Shown: positions 25,301-31,849, counted from the stretch's first letter. The stretch is DNA of 64,000 nt from Arion vulgaris (GCA_020796225.1 CM036760.1:5374001-5438000); one strand, 5' to 3'. The notes: generated by a model not told the origin, from the sequence alone. A program made the numbers and translations.

Positions 25301-28300
25301 TTGCTCTATCTCTCATGCCTTGCCAGTTTATGCACGCAATCATGGATTTTGACAGATGTGTCTCTAATGTGATCATTTCTATTGTCAGCTTTCTTCCATG
25401 CCACAATGTTATTCTTTCCAGCATCGTATGAGCACATGATGATTTTTAAATGTATTACTTTCCTTGGATTTTGTTACTTTCCTTGGGTTTTGACATATAT
25501 GACTAATTTTAACGTATGATTAATTTTAAAATAACTTTTGAAAGATGAATAATTTGATAAGTATAAACTTATTGCAGAGAAGTTCAGAGATGAATAATTT
25601 GATAAGTATAAACTTATTGCAGAGAAGTTCAGAGATGAATAATTTGATAAGTATAAACTTATTGCAGAGAAGTTCAGAGATGAATAATTTGATAAGTATA
25701 AACTTATTGCAGAGAAGTTCAGAGATGAATAATTTGATAAGTATAAACTTATTGCAGAGAAGTTCAGAGATGAATAATTTGATAAGTATAAACTTATTGC
25801 AGAGAAGTTCAGAGATGAATAATTTGATAAGTATAAACTTATTGCAGAGAAGTTCAGAGATGAATAATTTGATAAGTATAAACTTATTGCAGAGAAGTTC
25901 AGAGATGAATAATTTGATAAGTATAAACTTATTGCAGAGAAGTTCAGAGATGAATAATTTGATAAGTATAAACTTATTGCAGAGAAGTTCAGAGATGAAT
26001 AATTTGATAAGTATAAACTTATTGCAGAGAAGTTCAGAGATGAATAATTTGATAAGTATAAACTTATTGCAGAGAAGTTCAGAGATGAATAATTTGATAA
26101 GTATAAACTTATTGCAGAGAAGTTCAGAGATGAATAATTTGATAAGTATAAACTTATTGCAGAGAAGTTCAGAGATGAATAATTTGATAAGTATAAACTT
26201 ATTTCAGAGAAGTTCAGAGATGAATAATTTGATAAGTATAAACTTATTGCAGAGAAGTTCAGAGATGAATAATTTGATAAGTATAAACTTATTGCAGAGA
26301 AGTTCAGAGATGAATAATTTGATAAGTATAAACTTATTGCAGAGAAGTTCAGAGATGAATAATTTGATAAGTATAAACTTATTGCAGAGAAGTTCAGAGA
26401 TGAATAATTTGATAAGTATAAACTTATTGCAGAGAAGTTCAGAGATGAATAATTTGATAAGTATAAACTTATTGCAGAGAAGTTCAGAGATGAATAATTT
26501 GATAAGTATAAACTTATTGCAGAGAAGTTCAGAGATGAATAATTTGATAAGTATAAACTTATTTCAGAGAAGTTCAGAGATGAATAATTTGATAAGTATA
26601 AACTTATTTCAGAGAAGTTCAGAGTTCTTCTTTTCTCGAATCCTGTTTTGCCTCACAGCGTCAGGATAAGAAGAGATTTCTAGAGCTGGCTTTTGTGTGC
26701 GCTTCTTAAACAGTGTTTTACCCCTCTGTTATCTCTGAGGACCACCTTTTGTGCGACTGCCTTTTGCTTTGTATCCACAGTATCGAGTAACGTTGCTCTT
26801 TAGGTGCACTTTCTATTGGTAATCTGCTTATGTGGCAGAACCATTTAATTTGTTGTTTATTGATCAATTTCAATACTGATGTTGTACCTACTTTTTTCCT
26901 GATGTCTTCATTTCTAAACCGGCCTCTTTATACTTCCAGCTTTCTGCCTAGACACTTCATCTCTGTTGTGACTAGTTTTCTTCTATCGCTTTGATGTCAG
27001 CATCCAGGTTTGGCACTGATTGTATAATGTCGGGAGAGAGATTGTATTGTTTTAGTGTTCATGGTGACATGTTTGCATTTCAAAATAGGTTAAGAGTTCA
27101 ATGCCTGAATAGAAATTTCAGGGCACAATGTGACAACAATGTCCCTCAAATCTCATGCAAAAATTGTGGAAGACTTTTCTCGTTGCAGATTTATCTTGTT
27201 AGCCACATGTGTCATTATCATGGATTGTAGTTTATCTCTTTAGTGTACACCAGTGCTGTCCAAGATTTGTATATATTCTGGCACATCTGACTGATGGTTG
27301 TGAAGATATGGAGGTCATGTAGATTGCAATACAACTATTATTAATAACAATAGTGATATTAGAATAGTTAAGATGTTATCACTTTCTCCAGCAAAAAAGC
27401 AAAGGGTGGGCTCAGGGAGCAGTAGACATGTATACAAAATTCAGGATTGGCAATTCAATGTGTACATGTGGACAGGCACTACAGAGCACATACTTCAAGA
27501 CTGTCCCGAATATGATACACTGAGGCAAACTCACTGGCCTAATGAAACAACACTCGACAGAAAACTACTCGGACCTCTGTGTGAGCTACAAAAGACAGTG
27601 AAGTTTATACAAGAGACAACATTGAATATATAGACAATATTTCAAGCGAACGAGAGGGAGGAAGGGGGGCAGTAGATTGGTTACAAAATAAAACAAGATT
27701 GCAGAAGTTGAACAATTGTTTGTGTTCATGAGAGTGCTAGGAAATAACTGAAAAAAAAGTCTCCTTGAAATCTGATTAGCGCTAAAGCCATCGGAGCAAA
27801 ATAGGGTGTCACGAATGTATGGCACAAGCGCCGCTTTGGACAGTGCTGGTGTACAACATACACACTGTTGTCTGGTCTGCTGACCAACCAACCAAAGAGA
27901 AAGGAAACTTTTGAAAATGAATACTGCAATTAATGATTTGTGTGTCTGAAAGGAAGAAAGTGCTGTAAGATTAAGAGATAGACAAATATATTTGTTAGTG
28001 GACCAAGTAAATAGATAGGTTGATGAAGTTACAGATATCTTAAAGCCCCACAATATCACAGTTTATTAAGCGACCGAGCGTTCACTCACTACTTCAGAAA
28101 CTGATCATCAGTAAAACATGTGCCGCGAACGGCAAAAGCAAAGAACAAGAAGAAAAAGGTGTGCCAACATGGCATAATATATCAAATGTAGATCTGTTAT
28201 AGCTAATCTTCAATGTCATTTATTTCATGTTGTAACTACTATTACAAGTATAGACACAGTTACAATGGGTACAAAGCAAAAGGCCGGCACGCAAAAGATG

Positions 28301-31046
28301 GACCTCAGAGATAACAGAGCGAGAAGAGACTATCTACGAAGCGCATACTAGGGCCCGTTTAGAAATCTCTTCCTGACCTGACGCTGTGAGGCATACAGGA
28401 TTTGAGAAAGAAAGAAAGACAGTTGTTTGAAATATATTGTAAACCATAAAGAACCTCTTTGCACCATTATATGTTGTTTTTGCAGCTTGTGATCCAGAGT
28501 TCATGCCATCCTTTCCACAACATCGACTTAAGAGAAAACAGTTGAATCAAGCAGCCAAAAAGGAAAAGAGGTATTGTGTTTTTATCATGATCTAATAGCT
28601 TGTCTTGAGCAGAACTTTTCCACTCAAGTCAATCGAAATTTCTCTCTCACATAGGCCAGGTGTCCCTCCTCTGCGGTCTTGATGCTCAAATCCGTAGTCA
28701 CATCTTGAATTCATCTTCTCAGTGGTTTTCTTTGCCAGAATGCCTCCTTTCATATAGTCTTTTCCAGCCCTTCATGTCTTTTTATATGTTAAAATACTTA
28801 AATTGTCTTATTTGTAGCATCGGCACGATCTGAAGTCTGAGAAGGTTCGCCTGTATGGCAGTGTACACTGATAATAAGGAAAGCAGGCCTTCACGCAAAA
28901 ATCAGTCGGAGGTGCCACACCAGGTCCATGACTATGCCTGAATTCATAGCTGGCGAATGCAAGAAGAAGAAGAACTTGCTATATCAGCCAGTTTTCTTTT
29001 GATTTTGTGTTCCTTCTGGATAGATCTATTTGTTTTAGTCTCTGTCTATCTTGTATATGGGGTATTTTATGTAACACTTTTATTGCCTTGTTAAATGTCC
29101 ATGTTTTACATCCATACATTGCCATTGGGAATATGCATAAATACATGTATTAGGGAAGAAATGTATATAGGAAATATACATGAATCTACACATTTTTGAG
29201 AATAAATGTCTTCGAAAATTACTAAAAGTAAAATGGAGTGATTTTGTTTTGAACAACACAGTGAGAGATAGAACACAACAACAAGCCGTATCAAATATTA
29301 TAAGGAAACGAAGGTGGAAATATTTAGGTCATATTCTTAGATCAGACGAAAAGAAATTAAAAAGTCCTTATGTGGTAACCAGATGGGAAAAGAAAACGTG
29401 GAAGACCTAAGAACACCATACGAAGAACAATTCTATAGGAAAGTAAACTATTGGGGTGTAAAACCATTCAAGATCTCCAACTTCTAGCAAAGAACCACAT
29501 CACATGGAGCTCTAAAACCTCTGCCCTATGTGTGCTTTGGCACAAAAGGAACAAACTAACTACAAATGAAAAAATGGGTTGGTAAATGGTAAATATCTGT
29601 TATTCTTTTCATTTTCCAGTGGAATATAGAAATGCAACTTATTACACATATTAATATTAGTTTTTCAATTTTTTTTCTTACTGGAAAATAGCTTATAGAT
29701 TTCAACATGTGAGAACAATAACATCAGATAAATAATGAATAACGAAAACTGAATATACAAAGAAGAAAATGTCAATGAAAGCAAGAATTGTCCAGTGTTA
29801 CACTTGTTGTTTTTGTTTGCAGAAAATCTCAGGATGAATCGTTTAATAGTTTTGGGGAAACCTCTTCAGGAATCTCTTTGTAAGTAGTTTTTTATATTTT
29901 CAACAAAAAGTGTAATTAGAATAATATTTTTTTTGCAAACTATTAATAACTGTTTGCACAAACAAACTGTGAATGAGAAACAGATTTTAATCATAAGTAA
30001 TCAACTTTAATACTTTTTTCTTTCTATGAACACTAAAAGAGCATTGATTTTGCTATCAATTATGATATTTTCACAATCTTCAAATTACATCAGAAAACTG
30101 CCGGTGCTAGGAGTTTGTCCACTGCTGTTGAGATTTTCCTGTGTAAGAAACAGATAAAAGCACACATGATTGCTCACCGAAGTGCAATGAAGATGGTCCT
30201 ATCCATCAATCATAGCATAATTCCTGATATTATGCTATCAGTGCCAAAACTGAATGCTGACAAAAAAAACTAGTCATGACAGAGATGAAGTGTCTATGTA
30301 AAATGTCAAAGACCAATTTTATTTATGACTTCGCTTCCAATGATATTTCGGCATCCTTTAATTCCTCAAGAAACTTCCATCTCCAGGTTTGTTTGGGGCA
30401 TCCCCTTGTCCGTTTTTCTTGCAAGTTCCACTCACATGCTTGTCTAGTGATACTCAACTGTGTCTTCTGCAGGGTATGCCAACCCACCGTCATTTTTTCC
30501 TGACTTGGGGTCATCATTGGTTCCTGCCATGTCTTTATCCACAGGTCTGTGTTTACAACTCTGTCATACCATCTCAGCCTACCGTCTAAGATGTTTGTTG
30601 ATAAAGGTTTGAATCTTATTTGTATTTAACTTAGTGACTCATCAAAAATGCACACTGTATGGTGTTAAATGTGATCACTTACTTTAAATGTATATTGCCT
30701 TTTTGTCTTTACAGACGGTCAATTGGCAAGTGTTTCACTGTGACAACTGAGTTTTCACTTGTCTCTCTTGTCTTTCAGCTCATCTCTAAGTCTCTCTTCA
30801 AAAGATTCTGCACCTTTGTGCAATGTTGTTTTCCATATATCTCTAACATCAGCCAGTTTTACCCATTTGCTGGGACCGATAGAAAAGTTATTCATTGAAG
30901 CCTTACTTTAAATAATCTCCTAGTGATCTCCCTAACCAGAAATGCACTATAAAAAGATTTGTATTTAAGTTGCCAAATCCATATCTCTATCACTGGTTTT
31001 TGCCTTTCATTGCAGATTGAAACGCATCAGACAGGACAACAGTTGA
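976..31046 (+). CDS. CDK10: Cyclin-dependent kinase 10 (CDK10/PISSLRE), 16 coding exons
   Basis: Serine/threonine kinase of the CDK family; in other animals CDK10 pairs with cyclin M. Coding exons: 976-1068, 2560-2632, 4480-4550, 6285-6387, 7359-7440, 8530-8597, 14042-14094, 15861-15930, 16712-16771, 18152-18275, 19235-19284, 21406-21493, 25118-25170, 28486-28570, 29823-29879, 31016-31046. The product is about 387 residues once two indels are allowed for (human CDK10 is 360). Motifs: GEGTYG at 48-53, Lys70, QITGLRE at 82-88 (PISSLRE position), HRDLK at 163-167, DFG at 183-185, T-loop PMTPT at 196-200, WYRAPE at 205-210, and a basic Lys-rich tail. Introns are GT-AG and all phases match. Exon 3 lacks one base and exon 12 lacks two, so the sequence as given does not encode an uninterrupted protein. 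The clean state of the other 14 exons favours assembly errors over a pseudogene, but I cannot prove it. Confidence 0.93.
1069..2559 (+). other. CDK10 intron 1, no recognised element
   Basis: AT-rich, with no coding motif. The stretch 2160-2460 is less AT-rich and contains short direct repeats around ttcag.catgagctgtgg, but matches nothing else in the window. Confidence 0.6.
2560..2632 (+). CDS. CDK10: CDK10 exon 2 (glycine-rich loop)
   Basis: Acceptor attttgcag and donor gtaagt. It encodes [19 protein letters not shown] followed by TYGIV, the ATP-binding glycine loop with CDK10-typical upstream residues. It ends in phase 1, with the Tyr codon split into exon 3. Confidence 0.95.
2985..3330 (+). 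mobile_element. LINE C-terminal fragment
   Basis: [20 protein letters not shown], then [20 protein letters not shown], then SGYKAKG. Related copies at 28255-28410 and 31500-31800 (+) and 26640-26990 (-). CDK10 intron 2. Confidence 0.65.
4030..4150 (-). mobile_element. LINE 3' UTR fragment
   Basis: The reverse complement of this stretch (cctgccactggacacagaag, then gagagagtgagatcgacgaa) matches 35640-35710. CDK10 intron 2. Confidence 0.5.
4480..4550 (+). CDS. CDK10: CDK10 exon 3 (ATP-anchoring lysine), one-base deletion
   Basis: Acceptor atatttcag and donor gtaagt. It reads [11 protein letters not shown], then changes frame and continues [11 protein letters not shown]. One base is missing at about 4514-4515 (gtgca where gtggca is expected), directly before the catalytic Lys. 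As written, the frame meets a stop within the exon. The exon is 71 nt; 72 would keep phase with both neighbours. Confidence 0.9.
4650..4960 (+). mobile_element. LINE C-terminal fragment
   Basis: Reads [13 protein letters not shown], [24 protein letters not shown] and [15 protein letters not shown], ending [22 protein letters not shown]. Sister copies at 44380-44660 and 62770-63080. It lies 100 bases after CDK10 exon 3. Confidence 0.6.
5683..5760 (+). mobile_element. SINE family F, 3' part
   Basis: Contains ttggagaggaacagtcatat and gaggtcagtccttcatcttt, matching 38385-38440. It runs straight into the 47-bp minisatellite. Confidence 0.5.
5759..6138 (+). repeat. 47-bp minisatellite, about 8 units
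   Basis: Units contain gctttagaatgtcagttaca and ttggctgaccctccgatatg, spaced 47 bases for the first five and 45-46 for later ones. It starts at the end of a family F SINE fragment. CDK10 intron 3, about 150 bases before exon 4. Confidence 0.95.
6285..6387 (+). CDS. CDK10: CDK10 exon 4 (alpha-C helix, PISSLRE position)
   Basis: Acceptor gaacag and donor gtaatc. It encodes [20 protein letters not shown] and then [14 protein letters not shown]. The signature that gave the kinase its old name (PISSLRE) is QITGLRE here; the alpha-C Glu is kept. Confidence 0.95.
6900..7050 (+). repeat. Repeat family Z (interspersed)
   Basis: Related stretches at 30085-30235 (+), 44150-44330 (-) and 57815-57990 (-). 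Shared features are a gaaatcttcctgt-type block, agcacacatggttactcact and gaagtgcaatgat. The reading on this strand can give a C..F..K..H..H-like pattern, but no intact zinc finger is proven. Confidence 0.5.
7060..7212 (+). mobile_element. SINE family B, 3' part
   Basis: Contains ggatgcacatgtcctaaatg, tttagggcctaccaaaacaa, aacatatcacaaagaatgat and tail cgaagaagaac. CDK10 intron 4. Confidence 0.7.
7359..7440 (+). CDS. CDK10: CDK10 exon 5 (hinge region)
   Basis: Acceptor tcttacag and donor gttaga. It encodes [19 protein letters not shown] and then AAPFSEPQ, matching the CDK10 hinge ([10 protein letters not shown]). Ends in phase 0. Confidence 0.95.
7505..7690 (+). mobile_element. SINE family G, tRNA-derived
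   Basis: Head acagattagtgtaatgcata (A-box-like) and gtgggttcaatcccacac (perfect B box with a paired arm). Sister at 56775-56965. CDK10 intron 5, about 65 bases after exon 5. Confidence 0.7.
8530..8597 (+). CDS. CDK10: CDK10 exon 6 (alpha-E helix)
   Basis: Acceptor gatggcag and donor gtaagc. It encodes [20 protein letters not shown] and then IH; the catalytic-loop Arg codon is split with exon 7. Confidence 0.95.
8655..8900 (-). mobile_element. LINE C-terminal fragment
   Basis: Shares gttgtccactcttgccgtt and tattgtctatccatcttttc with 45425-45640. The - strand reads RRPRKDG-like residues. CDK10 intron 6, immediately after exon 6. Confidence 0.5.
9005..9267 (-). mobile_element. SINE family D, tRNA-derived
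   Basis: The - strand head reads gatagtgaattggttagtac (A-box-like) and gtccgggttcaattccacag (B box). The body holds gctgggtcaacctgagagcc in plus orientation. CDK10 intron 6. Confidence 0.72.
9436..12149. mobile_element. 2.7-kb insertion carrying the transposase
   Basis: A repeat that is continuous at about 5560-5630 is split here. Its left part ends at 9435 and its right part resumes at about 12150. The 15 bases attgtttttgtattg (9421-9435) recur with one mismatch at 12150-12164. That looks like a target-site duplication but is longer than the TA expected of Tc1/mariner. Apart from the transposase, 9436-10360 and 11450-12149 hold no gene I recognise. No matching terminal inverted repeats were found. 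Confidence 0.5.
10364..11439 (-). pseudogene. IS630/Tc1-mariner-type DDE transposase, frameshifted
   Basis: Two overlapping reading frames (11439-10726 and 10729-10364) join through a run of T at about 10727; one more T would fuse them into about 359 residues. The N-terminal part contains a helix-turn-helix-like region. The catalytic triad is visible: first Asp in IVYVDETW, second in [10 protein letters not shown], and Glu in HLNPIELIW. About 83 residues separate the second Asp from the Glu, against 34 in classical Tc1; families near DD82E exist, as I recall. The C-terminus is acidic (SSDSE). It lies in CDK10 intron 6, opposite to the gene. I see no clear terminal inverted repeats. Probably inactive. 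Confidence 0.85.
12486..13290 (-). mobile_element. RTE-like LINE 3' part
   Basis: On the - strand: [40 protein letters not shown], then a decayed middle and a 3' end gatggacgctattattatta. The upstream end runs into a (TA)n tract at 13288-13340. A sister (+) lies at 51150-51655. Confidence 0.65.
13288..13340. repeat. (TA)n microsatellite
   Basis: Uninterrupted TA run between gcgtgtta and gcgtgtata, at the 5' side of the LINE at 12486-13290. CDK10 intron 6. Self-complementary; long reading frames through it are spurious. Confidence 0.95.
13605..13878 (-). mobile_element. SINE family D, tRNA-derived
   Basis: The - strand head reads catagtagttagtgggctta and ggtctggggtttaatgtcac. On the plus strand the other end begins with a run of about 20 A (13607-13626), so on its own strand the element ends in T. 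CDK10 intron 6. Confidence 0.72.
14042..14094 (+). CDS. CDK10: CDK10 exon 7 (catalytic loop HRDLK)
   Basis: Acceptor ttccaacag and donor gtaaaa. It encodes [17 protein letters not shown]. With the preceding exon this gives [10 protein letters not shown], including the catalytic Asp. Confidence 0.95.
14157..14408 (-). mobile_element. SINE family B
   Basis: About 250 bp, reverse orientation: tcttcttctttgcgttg tail side, ccaattttaatcactctttg, cttagtcgcctttacgacat core, head aatttgggccccggtaacca. CDK10 intron 7, about 60 bases after exon 7. Confidence 0.78.
14440..14702 (-). mobile_element. SINE family A
   Basis: Reverse orientation: cgctccatattgaccacttg at the 3' side, gtcgcctcttatgacatgcc core, ccgacaccacacagg head. 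In CDK10 intron 7, directly after a family B copy. Confidence 0.75.
14872..15085 (-). mobile_element. SINE family D, head degraded
   Basis: Shares ttttcattccatgaggtata, tattggggaatgcaatgtta and gaagctgggttgacctaag with other family D copies. CDK10 intron 7. Confidence 0.65.
15495..15776 (-). mobile_element. SINE family C, long copy with tRNA-like head
   Basis: On the - strand the head reads gtagctcggtctgctagctg then gctcgggttcgaacctactg. ggttcgaacc is a perfect RNA polymerase III B box. The body ends ttcacgcaaaaatcag. It stops about 80 bases before CDK10 exon 8. Confidence 0.75.
15861..15930 (+). CDS. CDK10: CDK10 exon 8 (DFG and activation loop)
   Basis: Acceptor gttttacag and donor gtaagt. 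It encodes [20 protein letters not shown] and then VTL. It contains the DFG triad and the T-loop Thr in PMTP, the position of CDK2 Thr160. Confidence 0.95.
16118..16330 (-). mobile_element. LINE C-terminal fragment
   Basis: On the - strand: [19 protein letters not shown], then [20 protein letters not shown], then [15 protein letters not shown]. Sister copy at 37565-37750 (-). CDK10 intron 8. Confidence 0.65.
16350..16592 (-). mobile_element. SINE family A
   Basis: Reverse orientation: tcttcgaatgctccatatcg, then gtcacctcttacgacatgcc, then tactattctttgcagacc. CDK10 intron 8. Confidence 0.72.
16712..16771 (+). CDS. CDK10: CDK10 exon 9 (APE motif)
   Basis: Acceptor atttgtcag and donor gttagt. 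It encodes [19 protein letters not shown], ending in a split Trp codon. Contains the APE motif. Confidence 0.95.
17108..17360 (-). mobile_element. SINE family B
   Basis: Reverse orientation with a full core (gtcgcctcttacgacatgcg) and head (aatttgggcccggtaaccac). CDK10 intron 9. Confidence 0.78.
17617..18105 (+). repeat. Decayed tandem array, unit about 31 bp
   Basis: Repeats of gcagatgtttatgtgtacag followed by acaactaaatta, with growing divergence toward the right end. About 15 units. It ends less than 50 bases before CDK10 exon 10. Confidence 0.92.
18152..18275 (+). CDS. CDK10: CDK10 exon 10 (C-lobe)
   Basis: Acceptor tttaatag and donor gtaagc. It encodes [20 protein letters not shown] and then [21 protein letters not shown], the longest and best conserved exon. 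It starts only 46 bases after a decayed tandem array in intron 9. Confidence 0.96.
18380..18450 (+). repeat. Short interspersed repeat (inverted copy at 52905-53000)
   Basis: cattaactccttatggacta and ccacactaaagggcattttc with ctattctaaaaacaaat match the reverse complement of 52905-53000. CDK10 intron 10. Too short to classify. Confidence 0.5.
18945..19042 (-). mobile_element. SINE family A, head only
   Basis: Holds gtcgcctcttacaacatgcc, tactattctttgcttcc and gggccccggcaccacac in reverse orientation; the body is missing. CDK10 intron 10. Confidence 0.65.
19235..19284 (+). CDS. CDK10: CDK10 exon 11
   Basis: Acceptor attttgcag and donor gtaagt. It encodes [16 protein letters not shown], ending in a split Pro codon. 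It fits the family pattern that leads into PYNNL. Confidence 0.93.
19497..19760 (+). mobile_element. LINE C-terminal end
   Basis: [60 protein letters not shown]. An inverted sister copy sits at 30705-30905 in CDK10 intron 15. This copy is in intron 11. Confidence 0.7.
20358..20610 (+). mobile_element. SINE family A
   Basis: About 250 bp. Head cccgtgtggtgtcggggc, core caaagaatagtaccactgtg, body gatgtgctggcctacttgta, late block cacatacaaatcacacagag, tail aaaagaagaag. The core here is degraded to gtcgtagaggcaact. Confidence 0.75.
20820..21190 (-). mobile_element. LINE C-terminal fragment split by a SINE
   Basis: The - strand reads [20 protein letters not shown] and KQTW residues, interrupted at 20946-21048 by a family C SINE flanked by ccaagtctgttt / ccaggtctgttt. 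Same family as 30340-30600. Confidence 0.6.
20946..21048 (-). mobile_element. SINE family C, short copy with target-site duplication
   Basis: 5'-truncated copy inserted in a LINE. The tail reads gcgaatgcagaagaagaaac on the - strand. It is flanked by ccaagtctgttt (20934-20945) and ccaggtctgttt (21049-21060). Confidence 0.75.
21406..21493 (+). CDS. CDK10: CDK10 exon 12, two-base deletion
   Basis: Acceptor tctttttcag and donor gtaaga. It reads YNNL, then only a single A where the family has a full codon (usually Lys or Arg), then [20 protein letters not shown] and DPKK. The missing two bases (or one extra) at about 21419 shift the frame. The exon is 88 nt; 90 keeps the phase. Both parts on either side are well conserved. 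Confidence 0.9.
22083..22196 (+). repeat. Short tandem array, unit about 24 bp
   Basis: Four to five copies of accatttacatcgaggctgc with attac spacers; one copy is shortened. CDK10 intron 12. Confidence 0.9.
22595..22790 (+). mobile_element. SINE family H, possibly tRNA-derived
   Basis: Head gttcccatggctcgctggtt resembles a tRNA 5' half. The body holds ggtaattccaaactccttaa. An inverted sister lies at 36690-36845. CDK10 intron 12. Confidence 0.5.
23070..24925 (+). pseudogene. Non-LTR retrotransposon (LINE) with RT and C-terminal region
   Basis: It reads, in several frames, an endonuclease-RT linker ([20 protein letters not shown]), then RT blocks [62 protein letters not shown], the block [17 protein letters not shown], and [19 protein letters not shown] with the catalytic YADD. 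The downstream part has [28 protein letters not shown] and [12 protein letters not shown]. At least three frame changes (about 23836, 24105 and 24640) make it non-functional. The 3' end is ...gacggcacctgatgatgatg. It sits in CDK10 intron 12, sense orientation. The type resembles the RTE/CR1 group; the exact clade cannot be set by eye. Confidence 0.88.
24922..25012 (+). mobile_element. SINE family D, partial
   Basis: Contains agctctcaggtcgacccagc and the following body (taaatggataccagacaaac) in the orientation opposite to the other copies. It joins directly to the 3' end of the LINE at 23070-24925. Confidence 0.55.
25118..25170 (+). CDS. CDK10: CDK10 exon 13 (end of kinase domain)
   Basis: Acceptor ctgttacag and donor gtaagt. 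It encodes [17 protein letters not shown], the conserved end of the kinase domain (RATA..CL.S.YF). Confidence 0.94.
25545..26624 (+). repeat. 45-bp minisatellite, 24 near-identical units
   Basis: The unit starts ATGAATAATTTGATAAGTAT and ends GAGAAGTTCAGAG. Being 45 bases it keeps one frame open and spells [15 protein letters not shown] 24 times. Only one base varies (ttgcag to tttcag in units 15, 23 and 24). Each unit has a 6-bp stem with a 4-nt loop (ATAAGT-ATAA-ACTTAT) and a splice-acceptor-like cttattgcag. It lies in CDK10 intron 13. The open frame is a by-product of unit length, not evidence of a gene. Confidence 0.97.
26628..26990 (-). mobile_element. LINE C-terminal fragment abutting the minisatellite
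   Basis: On the - strand it contains the same blocks as 31500-31805 ([22 protein letters not shown] and RRSTKGGPQR-like). The 45-bp minisatellite ends right at its 3' side. Confidence 0.55.
27370..27640 (+). pseudogene. RNase H-tail fragment of a LINE
   Basis: [20 protein letters not shown] followed by [16 protein letters not shown] matches the tails at 34550-34720 and 48640-48820. In CDK10 intron 13, sense. Confidence 0.65.
28255..28410 (+). mobile_element. LINE C-terminal fragment
   Basis: Reads [20 protein letters not shown] residues followed by the pattern seen at 31630-31790 (tctacgaagcgcatactag, then the gacgctgtgaggcatacagg ending). CDK10 intron 13. Confidence 0.55.
28486..28570 (+). 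CDS. CDK10: CDK10 exon 14
   Basis: Acceptor tttttgcag and donor gtattg. It encodes [20 protein letters not shown] and then QAAKKEK. The CDPE.MP.FP.HR block is CDK10-typical; the basic tail is lineage-specific. Confidence 0.93.
28823..28974 (+). mobile_element. SINE family C
   Basis: Contains ctgaagtctgagaaggttcg, gcaggccttcacgcaaaaat and tail gcaagaagaagaag. CDK10 intron 14. Confidence 0.72.
29160..29600 (+). mobile_element. LINE C-terminal fragment
   Basis: [38 protein letters not shown], then after a frame change a [22 protein letters not shown] end and a [18 protein letters not shown] end. CDK10 intron 14, sense. Confidence 0.65.
29823..29879 (+). CDS. CDK10: CDK10 exon 15 (variable C-terminal tail)
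   Basis: Acceptor tgtttgcag and donor gtaagt. It encodes [18 protein letters not shown], a Ser-rich tail with no firm family match. Supported by clean splice sites and correct phase on both sides. Confidence 0.8.
30085..30235 (+). repeat. Repeat family Z
   Basis: Contains gagattttcctgtgtaagaa, acacatgattgctcaccgaa and gtgcaatgaagatggtccta. CDK10 intron 15. Confidence 0.55.
30340..30600 (-). mobile_element. LINE C-terminal fragment
   Basis: On the - strand: [55 protein letters not shown]. Same family as the interrupted copy at 20820-21190. CDK10 intron 15, antisense. Confidence 0.65.
30705..30905 (-). mobile_element. LINE C-terminal end (inverted sister of 19497-19760)
   Basis: On the - strand: [20 protein letters not shown] and [15 protein letters not shown]. 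It matches 19550-19760 including the non-coding end gtcaattggcaagtgttt. Confidence 0.7.
31016..31046 (+). CDS. CDK10: CDK10 exon 16 (C-terminus and stop)
   Basis: Acceptor tcattgcag. It encodes LKRIRQDNS and then TGA at 31044-31046, in the phase set by exon 15. The exon is short and its sequence variable, so the terminal exon is less certain than the kinase core. Confidence 0.75.
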
Positions 31047-31217
31047 TTTTTCATAGTTAACATGGAAGTAGAAAAAACAGTTATTCTGAGCTTGTTGACA
31101 GCACAGAAAAAACAAGAAGTAAGGAGAGGGATACAAAGTAATGAACTGGATGGGGATTGGAGTAAAACTACTGAGATGCTAAAAAAAAATGAACAAAGTG
31201 TTGAAATTTTACTTATG

Positions 31218-31450
31218 AACATTTGCCCGTGTGGTACCCAGGCCCATAAGGAAAGCAAAGAATAGTACCACTGCAACCTACAATGCATGTCGTAAGAAAC
31301 AACTGATGAAGGACCTAGAGAAGCTACCATGGTAAATAAAAAGCATCGTAGAAATTGGATGTGTTGGCCTACTTGTAGATGCATAATTGCTCTTAGGATC
31401 TGATCACATACAAATCACACAAAGTGGTTGATATGGAGTGTTCGAAGAAG
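31218..31450 (+). mobile_element. SINE family A
   Basis: Head cccgtgtggtacccaggccc, caaagaatagtaccactgca, tail tgttcgaagaagac. Downstream of the CDK10 stop, so possibly in its 3' UTR. Confidence 0.75.
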
Positions 31451-31499
31451 ACTTGTGAATAGTAATTATAAGTATTAGTGATATTTTACTTATAGTGGA

Positions 31500-31805
31500 C
31501 TGTCATTTCACAAATGAAGACTTCAGGAAAATGTTGTACATCAATACTAAACTTCATCAAGAAACAACAAATTAAATGGTTCGCCACATAAGCAGATTAC
31601 CAACAGACAGTGCACCTCAAAGAGCAATGCTGCTTTGATACAATGGGTACAAAGCAAAAGGTCGGCCACGCAAAAGATGGACCTCAGAGATAACAGAGCG
31701 ACGAAAGACACTATCTACAAAGCGCACACAAAGGCCTGTTTTAGAAATCTCTTCTTGACCTGACATTGTGAAGCAAAACAGGATGGGAGAAAAGAAAGAG
31801 TGACA
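31500..31805 (+). mobile_element. LINE C-terminal fragment
   Basis: Reads [17 protein letters not shown], then [20 protein letters not shown], then RTQRPVLEISS. The best copy of this family in the window; just downstream of the CDK10 stop codon. Confidence 0.65.
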
Positions 31806-31849
31806 TTTTGGTAGCAATTATTTATTTGACTTGCACTAACAAGTGTAAC

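Noticed and set aside
25545..26624. CRISPR-like array
   Set aside because: There are no unique spacers; units are head-to-tail and identical, and the DNA is from an animal.
25545..26669. 374-codon open frame made of [15 protein letters not shown] repeats
   Set aside because: It results from a 45-bp unit with no stop in one frame. It has no non-repeat domain, lies inside a CDK10 intron and ends in LINE sequence.
976..31046. Processed pseudogene explanation for the CDK10 frameshifts
   Set aside because: The gene has 15 introns with good splice sites, so it is not retrocopied; an assembly error or a recent mutation remains possible.
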